Shown here piece after piece: positions 28,282 to 37,667 of a stretch of 57,120 nt of DNA. This stretch comes from Bacteroidaceae bacterium. GTDB lineage: Bacteria; Bacteroidota; Bacteroidia; Bacteroidales; Bacteroidaceae. The stretch's first letter is position 1. Each line of letters starts with the position of its first letter. The stretch covers positions 1-57,120 of the forward strand of contig JAILQO010000021.1 of the NCBI GenBank assembly GCA_024698925.1, given 5' to 3'. The notes below the pieces were generated by a model. That model made no database searches. It was given only the letters and a program-made list of their open reading frames with translations, and had not been told where the DNA came from. The position numbers and the translations under genes are program-made.

Positions 28282-29838
28282 ATGAATACATCCAAAGTGC
28301 GCGTCCGATTCGCGCCTTCACCAACAGGTCCCCTGCATATTGGCGGTGTCCGAACAGCTTTATACAACTATCTCTTTGCCCGGCAACATGGTGGCGAATT
28401 CATATTCCGTATTGAGGATACTGACAGCACACGCTTTGTCCCGGGTGCAGAAGAGTATATTTTAGAGTCGTTCCGTTGGTTGGGCATTGATTTCGATGAA
28501 GGTGTTGGTTTCGGAGGAAAGCACGGTCCCTATCGCCAGAGTGAGCGCAAGGAAATCTATAAAGAATATGTCCAGCAACTCTTGGCTGCTGGACGAGCCT
28601 ACATTGCCTTTGACACACCGGAGGAGCTAACACAAAAGCGTGAAGCCGTTGAGAACTTTCAATATGATGCTACCACACGTATGCAGATGCGCAACTCCCT
28701 GACGCTTGGCACGGAGGAGACGGCTCGCCTCATCGCAGAAGGAAACCCTTATGTTGTACGTTTTCTCATTGAGCCTGGTGAGGATGTTCACGTGGACGAT
28801 ATTATCCGTGGTGATGTCTGCATCAACTCTAGTATCTTGGATGATAAGGTCCTTTGGAAAAGCGCTGATCAACTGCCAACCTACCACCTTGCCAATATCG
28901 TTGATGATCATTTAATGGAGGTCACCCACGTCATTCGCGGTGAGGAATGGTTACCTTCAGCCCCCCTTCACGTCCTTCTTTATCGTGCTTTTGGCTGGCA
29001 GGACACGATGCCTCGCTTCGCTCATCTTCCTCTTCTCCTAAAGCCAGATGGCAAAGGTAAATTGTCCAAACGCGATGGCGACCGTCTCGGTTTCCCCGTA
29101 TTTCCACTTGAATGGCACGATCCCAAAAGCGGAGAGATTAGTAGCGGCTATCGCGAGAAAGGTTATCTGCCAGAGGCTGTCATCAATTTCCTCGCGCTAC
29201 TTGGATGGAACCCAGGTGACGACCAAGAAATTCTTTCATTGGAAGAGCTTATACAAAAATTCAATCTTGAAAAATGTTCTAAAAACGGAGCCCGTTTTGA
29301 TTATGTAAAGGGCTATTGGTTCAATCGCGAATATCTCCTAAAACTCACTGACGCTGAATGGGCACCAACCTTCGTTAAGCTGCTGGCCGAACAAGGTATC
29401 ACGTGCAGTGAGGAGCGTGCCGCAGAAGTCGTGAGCATGATGAAGTCCAAAGTCATCGAATATGAGACCAAAGAAGGGCCGCGCAAACGTAATGTATCTT
29501 TTGTACAAGACCTATGGCCCCTTTGCCGTTTCTTTTTTGTTGCACCCACGACATTCAACCGCGAGGACAAATTCATCAAGAAGAATTGGAAGCCAGAAAC
29601 CGCTAGCGAAATGCAACTACTACGTGACGTTCTCGCTACGATAGATGATTTCAGTATCGATGGACAAAAAGCCATTGTAGATCCATGGGTAGGACAGACC
29701 GGTATCAAGCCTTGGAACGCATGGCGTGTATGCCTGGTCGGCGAAGGTCAAGGGCCTGACATGTATGGTCTTGCCGCATTCCTAGGTAAAGAGGAAGTAC
29801 TACGTCGTATGGATTATGCCATTGCTACCCTTCAATAA
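28282..29838 (+). CDS. gltX: Glutamyl-tRNA synthetase
   Basis: 518 residues, class I synthetase. [28 protein letters not shown] contains the HIGH motif (as HIGG) and KLSKRDG is the KMSKS loop; [14 protein letters not shown] and [18 protein letters not shown] are GluRS catalytic-core motifs. The C-terminal anticodon-binding half is helical. The start at 28282 gives the normal N-terminus; the open frame upstream runs through the promoter. Charges tRNA-Glu. Heads a run of eight genes on the plus strand with small gaps or overlaps. Confidence 0.96.
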   Translation: MNTSKVRVRFAPSPTGPLHIGGVRTALYNYLFARQHGGEFIFRIEDTDSTRFVPGAEEYILESFRWLGIDFDEGVGFGGKHGPYRQSERKEIYKEYVQQLLAAGRAYIAFDTPEELTQKREAVENFQYDATTRMQMRNSLTLGTEETARLIAEGNPYVVRFLIEPGEDVHVDDIIRGDVCINSSILDDKVLWKSADQLPTYHLANIVDDHLMEVTHVIRGEEWLPSAPLHVLLYRAFGWQDTMPRFAHLPLLLKPDGKGKLSKRDGDRLGFPVFPLEWHDPKSGEISSGYREKGYLPEAVINFLALLGWNPGDDQEILSLEELIQKFNLEKCSKNGARFDYVKGYWFNREYLLKLTDAEWAPTFVKLLAEQGITCSEERAAEVVSMMKSKVIEYETKEGPRKRNVSFVQDLWPLCRFFFVAPTTFNREDKFIKKNWKPETASEMQLLRDVLATIDDFSIDGQKAIVDPWVGQTGIKPWNAWRVCLVGEGQGPDMYGLAAFLGKEEVLRRMDYAIATLQ

Positions 29839-29862
29839 TCGCTAAACGCTAAACCAAAAAGC

Positions 29863-31110
29863 ATGTACAGCATTGCTATTTATCTCTACATGTTAGCGGT
29901 GGGTATCGCCGCGCTCTTCAACACACGAGCACGAAAGCTTGCTTTGGGCCATCAGTATGCTTTCGTCCGCCTGAAACGAATGGTTGAGAAAGATGCCCGC
30001 TACATATGGTTCCATGCCGCCTCACTCGGAGAGTTCGAGCAAGGACGTCCACTCATGGAACGTTTGCGTCGCGAACACCCTGAGTTCAAAATCCTGCTGA
30101 CCTTTTTCTCACCATCAGGCTATGAGGTACGTAAAAATTGGGAAGGTGCCGACATCGTATGCTATTTACCCCTTGATACGCCTGTTAACGTACGTCTTTT
30201 CTTCCATTACATCAAGCCGGAAATGCTATTCCTCATTAAATACGAGTTCTGGCAGAATTACCTTAAGGGTTGTCGCAAACGTGGAATCCCAGTGTATTCA
30301 GTCAGCAGCATTTTCCGCACCAATCAAGTCTTCTTCAGATGGTATGGTCGTTTGGCTGGTTATACGAAAGTTCTCAACACGATTACTCATTTCTTTGTAC
30401 AGAACCAACAATCCCAAGAGCTTTTGGCGACGCTTGGCCATACAGAGAATGTCACCATTGTTGGTGATACACGTTTCGACCGCGTCCTTGATATACGTAA
30501 TGCCGCTAAGCCATTGCCTTTAGTCGAGAAGTTTGCAGGCGTATATAATGTCTTTGTGGCAGGCAGTAGTTGGCCCCCAGACGAAGCGCTCTTCATCCCT
30601 TGGTTCCTGTCTAAAGGTAATGACTTGAAACTCATTATTGCTCCACACATGATTGGCGAGGACCACCTCCTTGATATTGAGAACCACTTGACTGGCCGTC
30701 GCGTACTTCGCTATTCGCAAGCTAATGAGTCAAATGTTGCATCTGCAGATGTTCTCATTATCGACTGCTTCGGGCTTCTCTCCAGCATTTATCGTTATGG
30801 CCAGTTGGCCTTGGTTGGCGGAGGCTTCGGCGCTGGCATTCACAACATCCCGGAGGCCGCTGTTTATGGTCTTCCTGTACTCATCGGTCCCAACAATCAT
30901 AATTTCCGCGAGGCCCGCTACCTGCTTGAAGCTGGTGCCTGTTTTGAAATCCATGATGCTACCGAGTTCTGCCGTGTAGCAGACCATCTTCTCTCTGATG
31001 CCGAGGCCTACAACCGTGCCGCCACAGCTGCAAACGAATACATCAGCAATAATTCCGGCGCGACCGACATCATTTTTAAGAAGGTCTTCTCATCGGTCCA
31101 TTCTGCTTAA
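29863..31110 (+). CDS. waaA: 3-deoxy-D-manno-octulosonic acid (Kdo) transferase
   Basis: 415 residues. An N-terminal membrane anchor (AIYLYMLAVGIAALF) and the GT30 signatures YIWFHAASLGEFEQGRPLMERLR and ASADVLIIDCFGLLSSIYRYG...VGGGFGAGIHNIPEAAVYGLPVLIGP identify WaaA. It links Kdo to lipid A on the inner face of the cytoplasmic membrane, the first step of the LPS core. 24 bases behind gltX. In a Bacteroidales cell one Kdo is usual, but the number is not visible in the sequence. Confidence 0.95.
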   Translation: MYSIAIYLYMLAVGIAALFNTRARKLALGHQYAFVRLKRMVEKDARYIWFHAASLGEFEQGRPLMERLRREHPEFKILLTFFSPSGYEVRKNWEGADIVCYLPLDTPVNVRLFFHYIKPEMLFLIKYEFWQNYLKGCRKRGIPVYSVSSIFRTNQVFFRWYGRLAGYTKVLNTITHFFVQNQQSQELLATLGHTENVTIVGDTRFDRVLDIRNAAKPLPLVEKFAGVYNVFVAGSSWPPDEALFIPWFLSKGNDLKLIIAPHMIGEDHLLDIENHLTGRRVLRYSQANESNVASADVLIIDCFGLLSSIYRYGQLALVGGGFGAGIHNIPEAAVYGLPVLIGPNNHNFREARYLLEAGACFEIHDATEFCRVADHLLSDAEAYNRAATAANEYISNNSGATDIIFKKVFSSVHSA

Positions 31111-31129
31111 CGCTTGCTACTTGATCATC

Positions 31130-32584
31130 ATGGCACAGCATGAATCATCGCGACATCAATCCCTGAAAGCCAGAACAGCTCGTGGCCTTCTGTGGGGAGG
31201 TTTTAGCAATGGGATGATTCAGCTATTAGGAGCTATATTCGGTGTCATTTTATTGAATTTCCTCGATCCCTCGGATTATGGAAAAATGTCAGCCCTATAT
31301 GTTTTTAGCAATGTGGCTGGTTGTCTGCAAGAAAGTGGATTTACAGCGGCATTAGCCAACAGGAAAGAAGCGCGCCATGAAGAATACAATGCCGTTTTCT
31401 GGTTCAACGTAATCGCAGGAACAATCCTTTATATTATTCTCTTCCTATCTGCTCCTGCTATTGCCAATTTCTACCACGAACCTGTGCTCAAGCCGCTGGC
31501 ACGCTTCGTTTTCATTGGGCTATGGATCAGCAGCCTTGGCATCAGTCAACAGGCATGGCTTTTTAGCCATTTGCAGGTGAAGCAGACAAGCCTCATCAAC
31601 CTCACAGCGCTTATTACCTCCAATATTGTCGGCATATTGATGGTATTTCACGATTATGCCTTTTGGGGGTTGGCAACACAGAGTGTCCTTTATACCGCTA
31701 TTGGTACATTTCTGCGTTGGCAGGTTTCTCCCTGGCGTCCTTCCTTACGCATAGATTTACGTCCCGCCTGGCGTATGTTCGGATTCTCTTCTAAGCTCCT
31801 TGTCAATAGCCTAGCCTATCAATTAAACAACAACGCTTTTGGTGTGCTCCTTAACCGTTTCTACCCTGGTGGCTATGTCGCCGGCATTTACAATAACGCA
31901 CGCAAATGGGATGATATGGCCATATCTACCATCGGCAGCATGATTCAAGGAGTCGCACAACCTGTCTTACGGGAAAGTGAAAGCACAGCCTTCCGCAAAC
32001 TTCTTCGATTCACATGCTTTGTTTCCTTTCCCTGCCTGCTGGGACTCGCGCTGATTGCCGAGGATTTTATTGTCTTACTTGTGGGCCAGAAATGGCATGA
32101 GAGTGCACTATTGCTTTCAATGCTTTGCGTTTATGGTACCTTCTCACCTGTCGTTACACTTTATAGCAACCTCGTCATTTCACGTGGCCGTTCCACCATT
32201 AACATGATTATCGGCCTGCTGAACTGCGCTTTGGTCTGGGGCGGCATCATCGTTCTCCACCAGTTAGGTGAGGGGCTAACCTCCATGGTTATCTTCTATG
32301 TTGTACTTAACATCGCATGGCTATTAGTGTGGCAGGCAAGCGCCAAACGCCTGATTCGTCTTCGCTGGCGTGATGCGCTCAAGGACGTTGTCCCATTTTT
32401 TGCGTTCGCTTTGGGTGTGATGCTGCTCTGCGGGTGGTTCACGTGGACAATGGAAATCAGTTGGTTACGCCTGGCTATTCGCGTCATACTTGCCATTATT
32501 CTTTACGTCGGTTTACTTTGGGTCGCCCGTGCCCAGATTCTTCGCGATAGTATTCACTACATTTTCCATCATGGTCAGATATAG
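31130..32584 (+). CDS. Polysaccharide flippase (Wzx/MOP superfamily)
   Basis: 484 residues with about 14 hydrophobic helices. The N-terminus (SLKARTARGLLWGGFSNGMIQLLGAIFGVILLNFLDPSDYG) is characteristic of RfbX/Wzx and MurJ-like exporters of the MOP superfamily. It should move a lipid-linked glycan across the inner membrane. Start 31130 was chosen because the upstream frame overlaps waaA. The stop overlaps the next gene by 14 bases, so translation is coupled to the glycosyltransferases that follow. Confidence 0.9.
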   Translation: MAQHESSRHQSLKARTARGLLWGGFSNGMIQLLGAIFGVILLNFLDPSDYGKMSALYVFSNVAGCLQESGFTAALANRKEARHEEYNAVFWFNVIAGTILYIILFLSAPAIANFYHEPVLKPLARFVFIGLWISSLGISQQAWLFSHLQVKQTSLINLTALITSNIVGILMVFHDYAFWGLATQSVLYTAIGTFLRWQVSPWRPSLRIDLRPAWRMFGFSSKLLVNSLAYQLNNNAFGVLLNRFYPGGYVAGIYNNARKWDDMAISTIGSMIQGVAQPVLRESESTAFRKLLRFTCFVSFPCLLGLALIAEDFIVLLVGQKWHESALLLSMLCVYGTFSPVVTLYSNLVISRGRSTINMIIGLLNCALVWGGIIVLHQLGEGLTSMVIFYVVLNIAWLLVWQASAKRLIRLRWRDALKDVVPFFAFALGVMLLCGWFTWTMEISWLRLAIRVILAIILYVGLLWVARAQILRDSIHYIFHHGQI

Positions 32585-33341
32585 CTTCATCATACCTCAT
32601 CGCAACTCTCCTGAGTTGCTCAAACGCCAGCTGGCATCTATTCCGCAGCGACCAGACGTCGAGGTTATTGTCATTGATGACCCAGAGGGACGCGGTGGGG
32701 GCTATGCCCGCAACCAAGGGTTGCCACAAGCACATGGAGAATGGTTGCTTTTCGCCGATGCCGATGACTTCTATACCGAAGGCTTTTTGGAGGTTCTGGA
32801 CACATACACTGACCGCGCAGATCTTGATGCCGTTTATTTCGGTTTTCAAATGGTGGACGCCGCGACCCTCTCACCAGAGCCTATCGTCACAGCCAATTTT
32901 ATCCAAGCTTACGATGGTAGCGCAGCGGCAGAGGCCAGAATTCGCTTTGGTATCAACTCTCCTTGGTGCAAGATGGTTCGCTCAGCGCTGGTACACGAGC
33001 ACGACATCCGCTTCGACGAGACATGCATCGCTAATGACCGCTTCTTTAGCCTGCAAGTAGGCCACTATGCCGCCCACATCGCCGTGGACCGTCACATTTT
33101 ATATAACTACGTCCATTATCCTGCCAGTCAGACCAATCGCCAATGGGACAACGCCAAGGCACGTGATCTGCTGTATGTAAACATCCATTCCAACGCCTTT
33201 CTGCGCCAGATTGGACACCCTGAATACTGTCGCCGTTTGGTGAATCTTTGGTTGGAGGCATGGCGCGAAGGTGGCTATCGCCGCTTCTGGCTTCTCACTA
33301 AATCCTATTTAAAATATGTATCAACTCATTGTAGGTCTTGA
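32571..33341 (+). CDS. Family 2 glycosyltransferase
   Basis: 256 residues. MVRYSFIIPHRN...VIVIDDPEGRGGGYARNQGL...WLLFADADDFY is a GT-A fold with the DxD metal site in DADD. The normal nucleotide-binding 'VDDGS' stretch is replaced by IDDPEGRGG. Its start lies in the 3' end of the flippase and its stop overlaps the following gene by 26 bases, a sign of tight coupling. Donor and acceptor sugars are unknown. It would add a sugar to the surface glycan at the inner membrane. Confidence 0.85.
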   Translation: MVRYSFIIPHRNSPELLKRQLASIPQRPDVEVIVIDDPEGRGGGYARNQGLPQAHGEWLLFADADDFYTEGFLEVLDTYTDRADLDAVYFGFQMVDAATLSPEPIVTANFIQAYDGSAAAEARIRFGINSPWCKMVRSALVHEHDIRFDETCIANDRFFSLQVGHYAAHIAVDRHILYNYVHYPASQTNRQWDNAKARDLLYVNIHSNAFLRQIGHPEYCRRLVNLWLEAWREGGYRRFWLLTKSYLKYVSTHCRS

Positions 33342-34161
33342 AGGCGGTTTAGGGAACCGTATGCGCACAGCTGCTGCTACCGCTGCCATTGCCCCACATC
33401 TGCGAGGCAAGGTCGCTGCCTTATGGACTTCACAATGGGGCATGGAGTGTCGCTTCAGCGATTTATTCGAGCCGTACGCTCGAGAAGGTTTTATGTTGCG
33501 TGATGCTACATACATAGAGCGTATCATCGCAGCCCGTCCTCGTCCTCGCAATCTGTTCCTTCCTCGCCTCACGAATCGTCTGTTCTTTCGTCAAGTGCTA
33601 TATAACGAGCAAGTCTTACCCCTCTTTCGTGAGAACTTTGATTTCACAAACTGGGCCAACGCACATTGCTCCCTGTTGTGGACATGGTGGGACTTTTATC
33701 CATGGACTGACATTGATCTCAATGCTCTCTTCCGTCCGCTCCCCACCCTGCAACAACGTATCAACGAACGTTGCGCTTCCTTCACGACTCACACCATAGG
33801 AGTTCACATTCGTCGCACGGATAATCAACAGAGCATCAATGAAAGCCCTATTAACCTTTTTTATCAAGCCATCGATCAGGCGATTGAACACTATTCAGAT
33901 ACTCGCGTCTATGTAGCCACAGACGATGAGCCTACCAAAGCCGCGATGCGCCAACGATACGGTAACCAGCGAATCATCACAGCCGTTGCAGCCGCTCGTC
34001 GCGATTCTGTGAGTGGGCTTCAAGATGCAGTCGTAGAGATGTGGTCGCTCGCCGCAACCAGCCATATCTATGGATCTGCCGGCAGCTCATTCTCTGAGAT
34101 TGCAGCTCGGTTGGGGCATACACCCTTCACCATCCTCTCAAACAAAAAACAAAAAACATAA
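33316..34161 (+). CDS. Fucosyltransferase-superfamily glycosyltransferase (GT11/GT23-like)
   Basis: 281 residues. It begins QLIVGLEGGLGNRMRTAAATA and later has THTIGVHIRRTDN, the two conserved regions of the alpha-1,2 / alpha-1,6 / protein O-fucosyltransferase superfamily; the Arg pair in HIRRTDN contacts GDP-fucose in known members. YVATDDEP and the late IYGSAGSSFSEIAARLG fit the C-terminal Rossmann half. It probably fucosylates the glycan made by this operon. The linkage cannot be decided. It overlaps the GT2 gene by 26 bases. Confidence 0.8.
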   Translation: MYQLIVGLEGGLGNRMRTAAATAAIAPHLRGKVAALWTSQWGMECRFSDLFEPYAREGFMLRDATYIERIIAARPRPRNLFLPRLTNRLFFRQVLYNEQVLPLFRENFDFTNWANAHCSLLWTWWDFYPWTDIDLNALFRPLPTLQQRINERCASFTTHTIGVHIRRTDNQQSINESPINLFYQAIDQAIEHYSDTRVYVATDDEPTKAAMRQRYGNQRIITAVAAARRDSVSGLQDAVVEMWSLAATSHIYGSAGSSFSEIAARLGHTPFTILSNKKQKT

Positions 34162-34165
34162 GACT

Positions 34166-35608
34166 ATGCGTAAACATTTTCTTGCTCTTGTACTCCTGCC
34201 TGCAACCTTGGTCTTCACAATCGGTTGCAGCCAAGCCTTAGCTCAGAAGACTGTCGGCGGCGGGATCTCGCCTGTTATGCTTCAGAAAATACAGCAAGTT
34301 CAGAACTCCTCGACCATCAACAAGGCCATGACTACTGCACTGACAAATGCCCTTGCCGCCAATCCCATTGATGATTTGGCCACGAGTCGTTCCAATGCAG
34401 GCCCTATTGATACACATTTCAGCATTGAGACGCCCAAGCAAAGCATTACGGATCAGAAAAGCAGTGGTCGCTGCTGGATGTTCTCCGGTCTGAATGTCTT
34501 GCGCGCCGATTTTGCCCGCCAGCATGAAGACTCGCTCGCCATTGTATTCTCGCAGGACTACCTCTTCTTCTATGACCAGTTAGAGAAGGCCAACCTGATG
34601 TTGCAAGGTGTTCTCGATACCGCCAAGGAACCCATGGAAAGCGAGCGTGTGCGCTTTTTCTTCCAGCATCCCATCGGCGATGGCGGCACATTCTGCGGCG
34701 TGGCAGATCTCGCGCCCAAATATGGCCTCGTCCCGGCAGAAATTGTTCCGGAGACTTACTCCGCCGAGAATACCTCGAAGATGCGGGCACTGATTACTTC
34801 CAAGTTACGCGAATACGGCCTGGAACTGCGTCGCATGGTGGCAGACAAGAAAAAGAATGATGCCATCATGAAGCGCAAGACAGAGATGCTGGCCGAGGTT
34901 TATCGTATGCTTACGCTCACGTTAGGCGAGCCTGTCAAGGAGTTTTCCTACGCTTTCCGCGACAAAAATGGCAAAACACGCACCGAGCCGAAACGTTTTA
35001 CCCCACAGTCATTCTATGCTGAGATTATGGGGGGACGCCAACTTGAAGGTTCTTTCATCATGGTCATGAATGACCCGCGTCGCGAATACCACAAGACCTA
35101 TGAAGTGGAATGGGACCGTCACACCTACGATGGTACCAACTGGAAATACCTGAACCTGCCCATGGAAGACATCGAGCAATTGGCCATCGCTGTCCTGAAG
35201 GACGGCCGCAAGATGTACAGCAGCTACGATGTAGGCAAACAGTTTGATCGCAAACGTGGTTATGCCGACACGGAGAATTTCGACTATGCCTCCTTGATGG
35301 GAACCTCTTTCCCCATGAACAAGGCCGATCGCATCGCCACTTTCGACAGCGGATCCACCCACGCCATGACACTAACAGCTGTTGATCTAGGCAAAGACGG
35401 CCAACCAATTAAGTGGAAGGTGGAAAACTCTTGGGGTACCTCTTCTGGGCTGAATGGTTATCTCATAATGTCTGCCCGCTGGTTCCGCGAATACATGTTC
35501 CGCCTGGTCGTAGATAAACAATATGTTCCTGAGAAACTGCTGAAAGAGGCCGAGCAAAAGCCCATCATAGTTATGCCTGAAGATCCCCTCTTCCAAGAAG
35601 ATTTATAA
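34166..35608 (+). CDS. C1B (bleomycin hydrolase-like) cysteine aminopeptidase, exported
   Basis: 480 residues. A signal peptide (MRKHFLALVLLPATLVFTIGCSQALAQ) contains a possible lipobox (TIGC). The catalytic Cys is in QKSSGRCWMFSGLNVLR, His in GSTHAMTLTAV, Asn in KVENSWGTSSGLNGY, all C1B signatures. Family members are hexameric aminopeptidases, cytoplasmic in most organisms but exported forms are common in Bacteroidetes. It lies 4 bases behind the fucosyltransferase-like gene and 12 before the acyltransferase, so it is in the same transcript although it has no evident glycan role. Probably periplasmic peptide trimming. Confidence 0.9.
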   Translation: MRKHFLALVLLPATLVFTIGCSQALAQKTVGGGISPVMLQKIQQVQNSSTINKAMTTALTNALAANPIDDLATSRSNAGPIDTHFSIETPKQSITDQKSSGRCWMFSGLNVLRADFARQHEDSLAIVFSQDYLFFYDQLEKANLMLQGVLDTAKEPMESERVRFFFQHPIGDGGTFCGVADLAPKYGLVPAEIVPETYSAENTSKMRALITSKLREYGLELRRMVADKKKNDAIMKRKTEMLAEVYRMLTLTLGEPVKEFSYAFRDKNGKTRTEPKRFTPQSFYAEIMGGRQLEGSFIMVMNDPRREYHKTYEVEWDRHTYDGTNWKYLNLPMEDIEQLAIAVLKDGRKMYSSYDVGKQFDRKRGYADTENFDYASLMGTSFPMNKADRIATFDSGSTHAMTLTAVDLGKDGQPIKWKVENSWGTSSGLNGYLIMSARWFREYMFRLVVDKQYVPEKLLKEAEQKPIIVMPEDPLFQEDL

Positions 35609-35620
35609 TAGACAATCGTA

Positions 35621-36712
35621 ATGCCTAAACAGCGTCTTGAATGGCTTGATGCCCTACGAGGATTTACGATGTTCCTCGTGGTAGCCAACCACACCTACGG
35701 TTTCGGATTCGACACGAACACCAAATATTCGATGTTCATGTCGTTGTGCCTGCTGTTCCGTATGCCTCTCTTCTTTTTCATCAGCGGCTTCCTCGCCTAT
35801 AAGGCCTCTTTCTCATGGAGCCTGCGTGACACGGGGGAACTCGTTGCCAAGAAGCTGCGTGTACAAATCATACCTACGCTGGTCTTCATGACGGCAGAGA
35901 TTGCCCTCATGGCCAAACATTTCTGGGAACGGATGGGAGAAGCGTGGGAGAGTCCCACGAAGGGAGGCTACTGGTTCACGATGGTCTTGCTGCTGATGTT
36001 TCTCATCTACTACACCGTATGCTTCATCACGCGTAAGCTGTCATCGCTCTCAATGGGCTCATCTGAGGAAGATCTGGCCGCACAGCGTCGCATTGAGGCA
36101 GCTGTGCTCATCATCGTATGGGGCGTAGCCGTCTTTGCCTATGCTACGCTGTATATGCGCTGGTTCTCATGGCGCAAAGAACCTTTCTTCCGCTATAGTA
36201 GTCTCACGGAGGTAGCCCGCTATTTCCAGTTCTTCCTTTTGGGTAACCTTGTGCATCGCTACTGGCCTCAAGTGCAACGCCTTTTCGACACACGTTGGTT
36301 CTATCCCCTGCTCATCGTCATTGCTTTCCTCGGCGCTGGCGACTACTTGAAGTGGCATAACCTGCGAATGGAATGGGCCAACCTGCCTCGCACACTTTCC
36401 ATGTACGCCTTCCTGCTGATGATTGTAGCCTTCTTCCGCCACTATGAACGATGGTTCACCAAGGAGACACGTCTCGGTGCTGCCCTGCAATACATTGGTG
36501 TGCGCACTCTGGACATCTATCTCATCCATTATTTCTTCATCCCGAGACTCCCAGATATCGGCGTATGGTTCAAGGCACATCCCACGAATTTCGTCCTTGA
36601 GGGCACCAGCGCCATCATTCTTGCTACGCTCGTTATCGCTTTCTCACTTCTTACCAGTCATGTCCTCCGCGTCAGTCCCTTCCTCAAGAAATGGCTCTTC
36701 GGCAGAGATTAA
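35621..36712 (+). CDS. Acyltransferase family 3 membrane protein
   Basis: 363 residues with about ten membrane helices. The N-terminus RLEWLDALRGFTMFLVVANHTYG carries the family-3 motif (RLEWLDALRG...NH, with the conserved basic and His residues). Members acetylate or acylate sugars in LPS and capsules. The neighbouring glycosyltransferases suggest O-acylation of the same glycan. Acyl donor unknown. 12 bases after the peptidase gene; its 3' end overlaps the next gene by 53 bases. Confidence 0.88.
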   Translation: MPKQRLEWLDALRGFTMFLVVANHTYGFGFDTNTKYSMFMSLCLLFRMPLFFFISGFLAYKASFSWSLRDTGELVAKKLRVQIIPTLVFMTAEIALMAKHFWERMGEAWESPTKGGYWFTMVLLLMFLIYYTVCFITRKLSSLSMGSSEEDLAAQRRIEAAVLIIVWGVAVFAYATLYMRWFSWRKEPFFRYSSLTEVARYFQFFLLGNLVHRYWPQVQRLFDTRWFYPLLIVIAFLGAGDYLKWHNLRMEWANLPRTLSMYAFLLMIVAFFRHYERWFTKETRLGAALQYIGVRTLDIYLIHYFFIPRLPDIGVWFKAHPTNFVLEGTSAIILATLVIAFSLLTSHVLRVSPFLKKWLFGRD

Positions 36713-37667
36713 CACTCCAGCCCCTGTTGCTCTCTTTGTTTATAATCGCGCCGATAATACCCGTCGGACGCTGCAAGCGCTGTTAGCTAACACCCTTGCA
36801 CCTCAGACTGAGTTGTATGTCTTCTCTGACGGTGGGCGCGATGAGGCTTCGTGGGCTGCTGTCCGCGAGGTAAGAGCCGTGCTGCAGGAGGTGAAAGAGG
36901 ATGTTTCCCGCACACATTCCTTATACAGGATGACCATCGTAGAGCGACCCACGAACTACTATCTGGAACGCAATGTACTGGAGGGCATCAACGAGGTATT
37001 TGCTCTTCACGACACCATCATCGTCCTGGAGGATGACATCGTCACTTCACCTCACTTCCTTCAGTACATGAACGATGCCTTCACCCTTTATCGCAATGAC
37101 TCTCGCGTGATGCACGTCAGCGGATTTACAAGAATAGAAGGGGCATTTGCCGGTGGTAGCAGCGAAAACAGCTCCTACTTCTCACCTTTCATGGCCGGTT
37201 GGGGCTGGGGCACTTGGCGTGACCAATGGCAGCAGCATTTCTGTCATTACCAGTCACGCTCCGAGGCCCTCGAAGGTCTCACGCCAGCAATGCTTGATGC
37301 TTTGGAGTATGGCGGCGTATTTCCCTGCCTGAAGCATCTCGACCGCCAACCGATTCCCTGGGATCTTTGCTGGAGCATTGCCATCCGTCGTGCGGATGGA
37401 CTATGCCTCTACCCTACCCGAACGCTGGTACGCAACATCGGCCTTGATAGTGGCACACACTATGGTTTCATCCCCAAGTGGCTGGTGCCTCTGTTGCAAC
37501 GCTATGAGTATGATCGTGAGCCTTCTACAACGCCTGTTATATTGACCCACCAGAAACCGGCAGTCAACCCAACGATAGAGGCTAAAATGCGTGTAGCGCT
37601 CACCGATTGGGGTGTACGTTACACATGGCTCGGACGCCTGTTGCGTCGTCTGAAGAATCTTTTTTAG
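36660..37667 (+). CDS. Glycosyltransferase of GT2/GNT-I-like type
   Basis: 335 residues. PVALFVYNRADNTRRTLQALL starts a GT-A fold; ELYVFSDGGRDE is the donor-binding strand; IIVLEDDIVTSPHFLQYMNDAF has the acidic metal motif (EDD) seen in GNT-I-like enzymes; and FMAGWGWGTWRDQW and IPWDLCWSIAIRR fit the acceptor half. The start at 36660 overlaps the acyltransferase gene; later starts are possible but would cut little. Last gene of the glycan run; its stop overlaps the convergent TonB receptor gene by four bases. Sugar specificity unknown. Confidence 0.8.
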   Translation: MSSASVPSSRNGSSAEINTPAPVALFVYNRADNTRRTLQALLANTLAPQTELYVFSDGGRDEASWAAVREVRAVLQEVKEDVSRTHSLYRMTIVERPTNYYLERNVLEGINEVFALHDTIIVLEDDIVTSPHFLQYMNDAFTLYRNDSRVMHVSGFTRIEGAFAGGSSENSSYFSPFMAGWGWGTWRDQWQQHFCHYQSRSEALEGLTPAMLDALEYGGVFPCLKHLDRQPIPWDLCWSIAIRRADGLCLYPTRTLVRNIGLDSGTHYGFIPKWLVPLLQRYEYDREPSTTPVILTHQKPAVNPTIEAKMRVALTDWGVRYTWLGRLLRRLKNLF

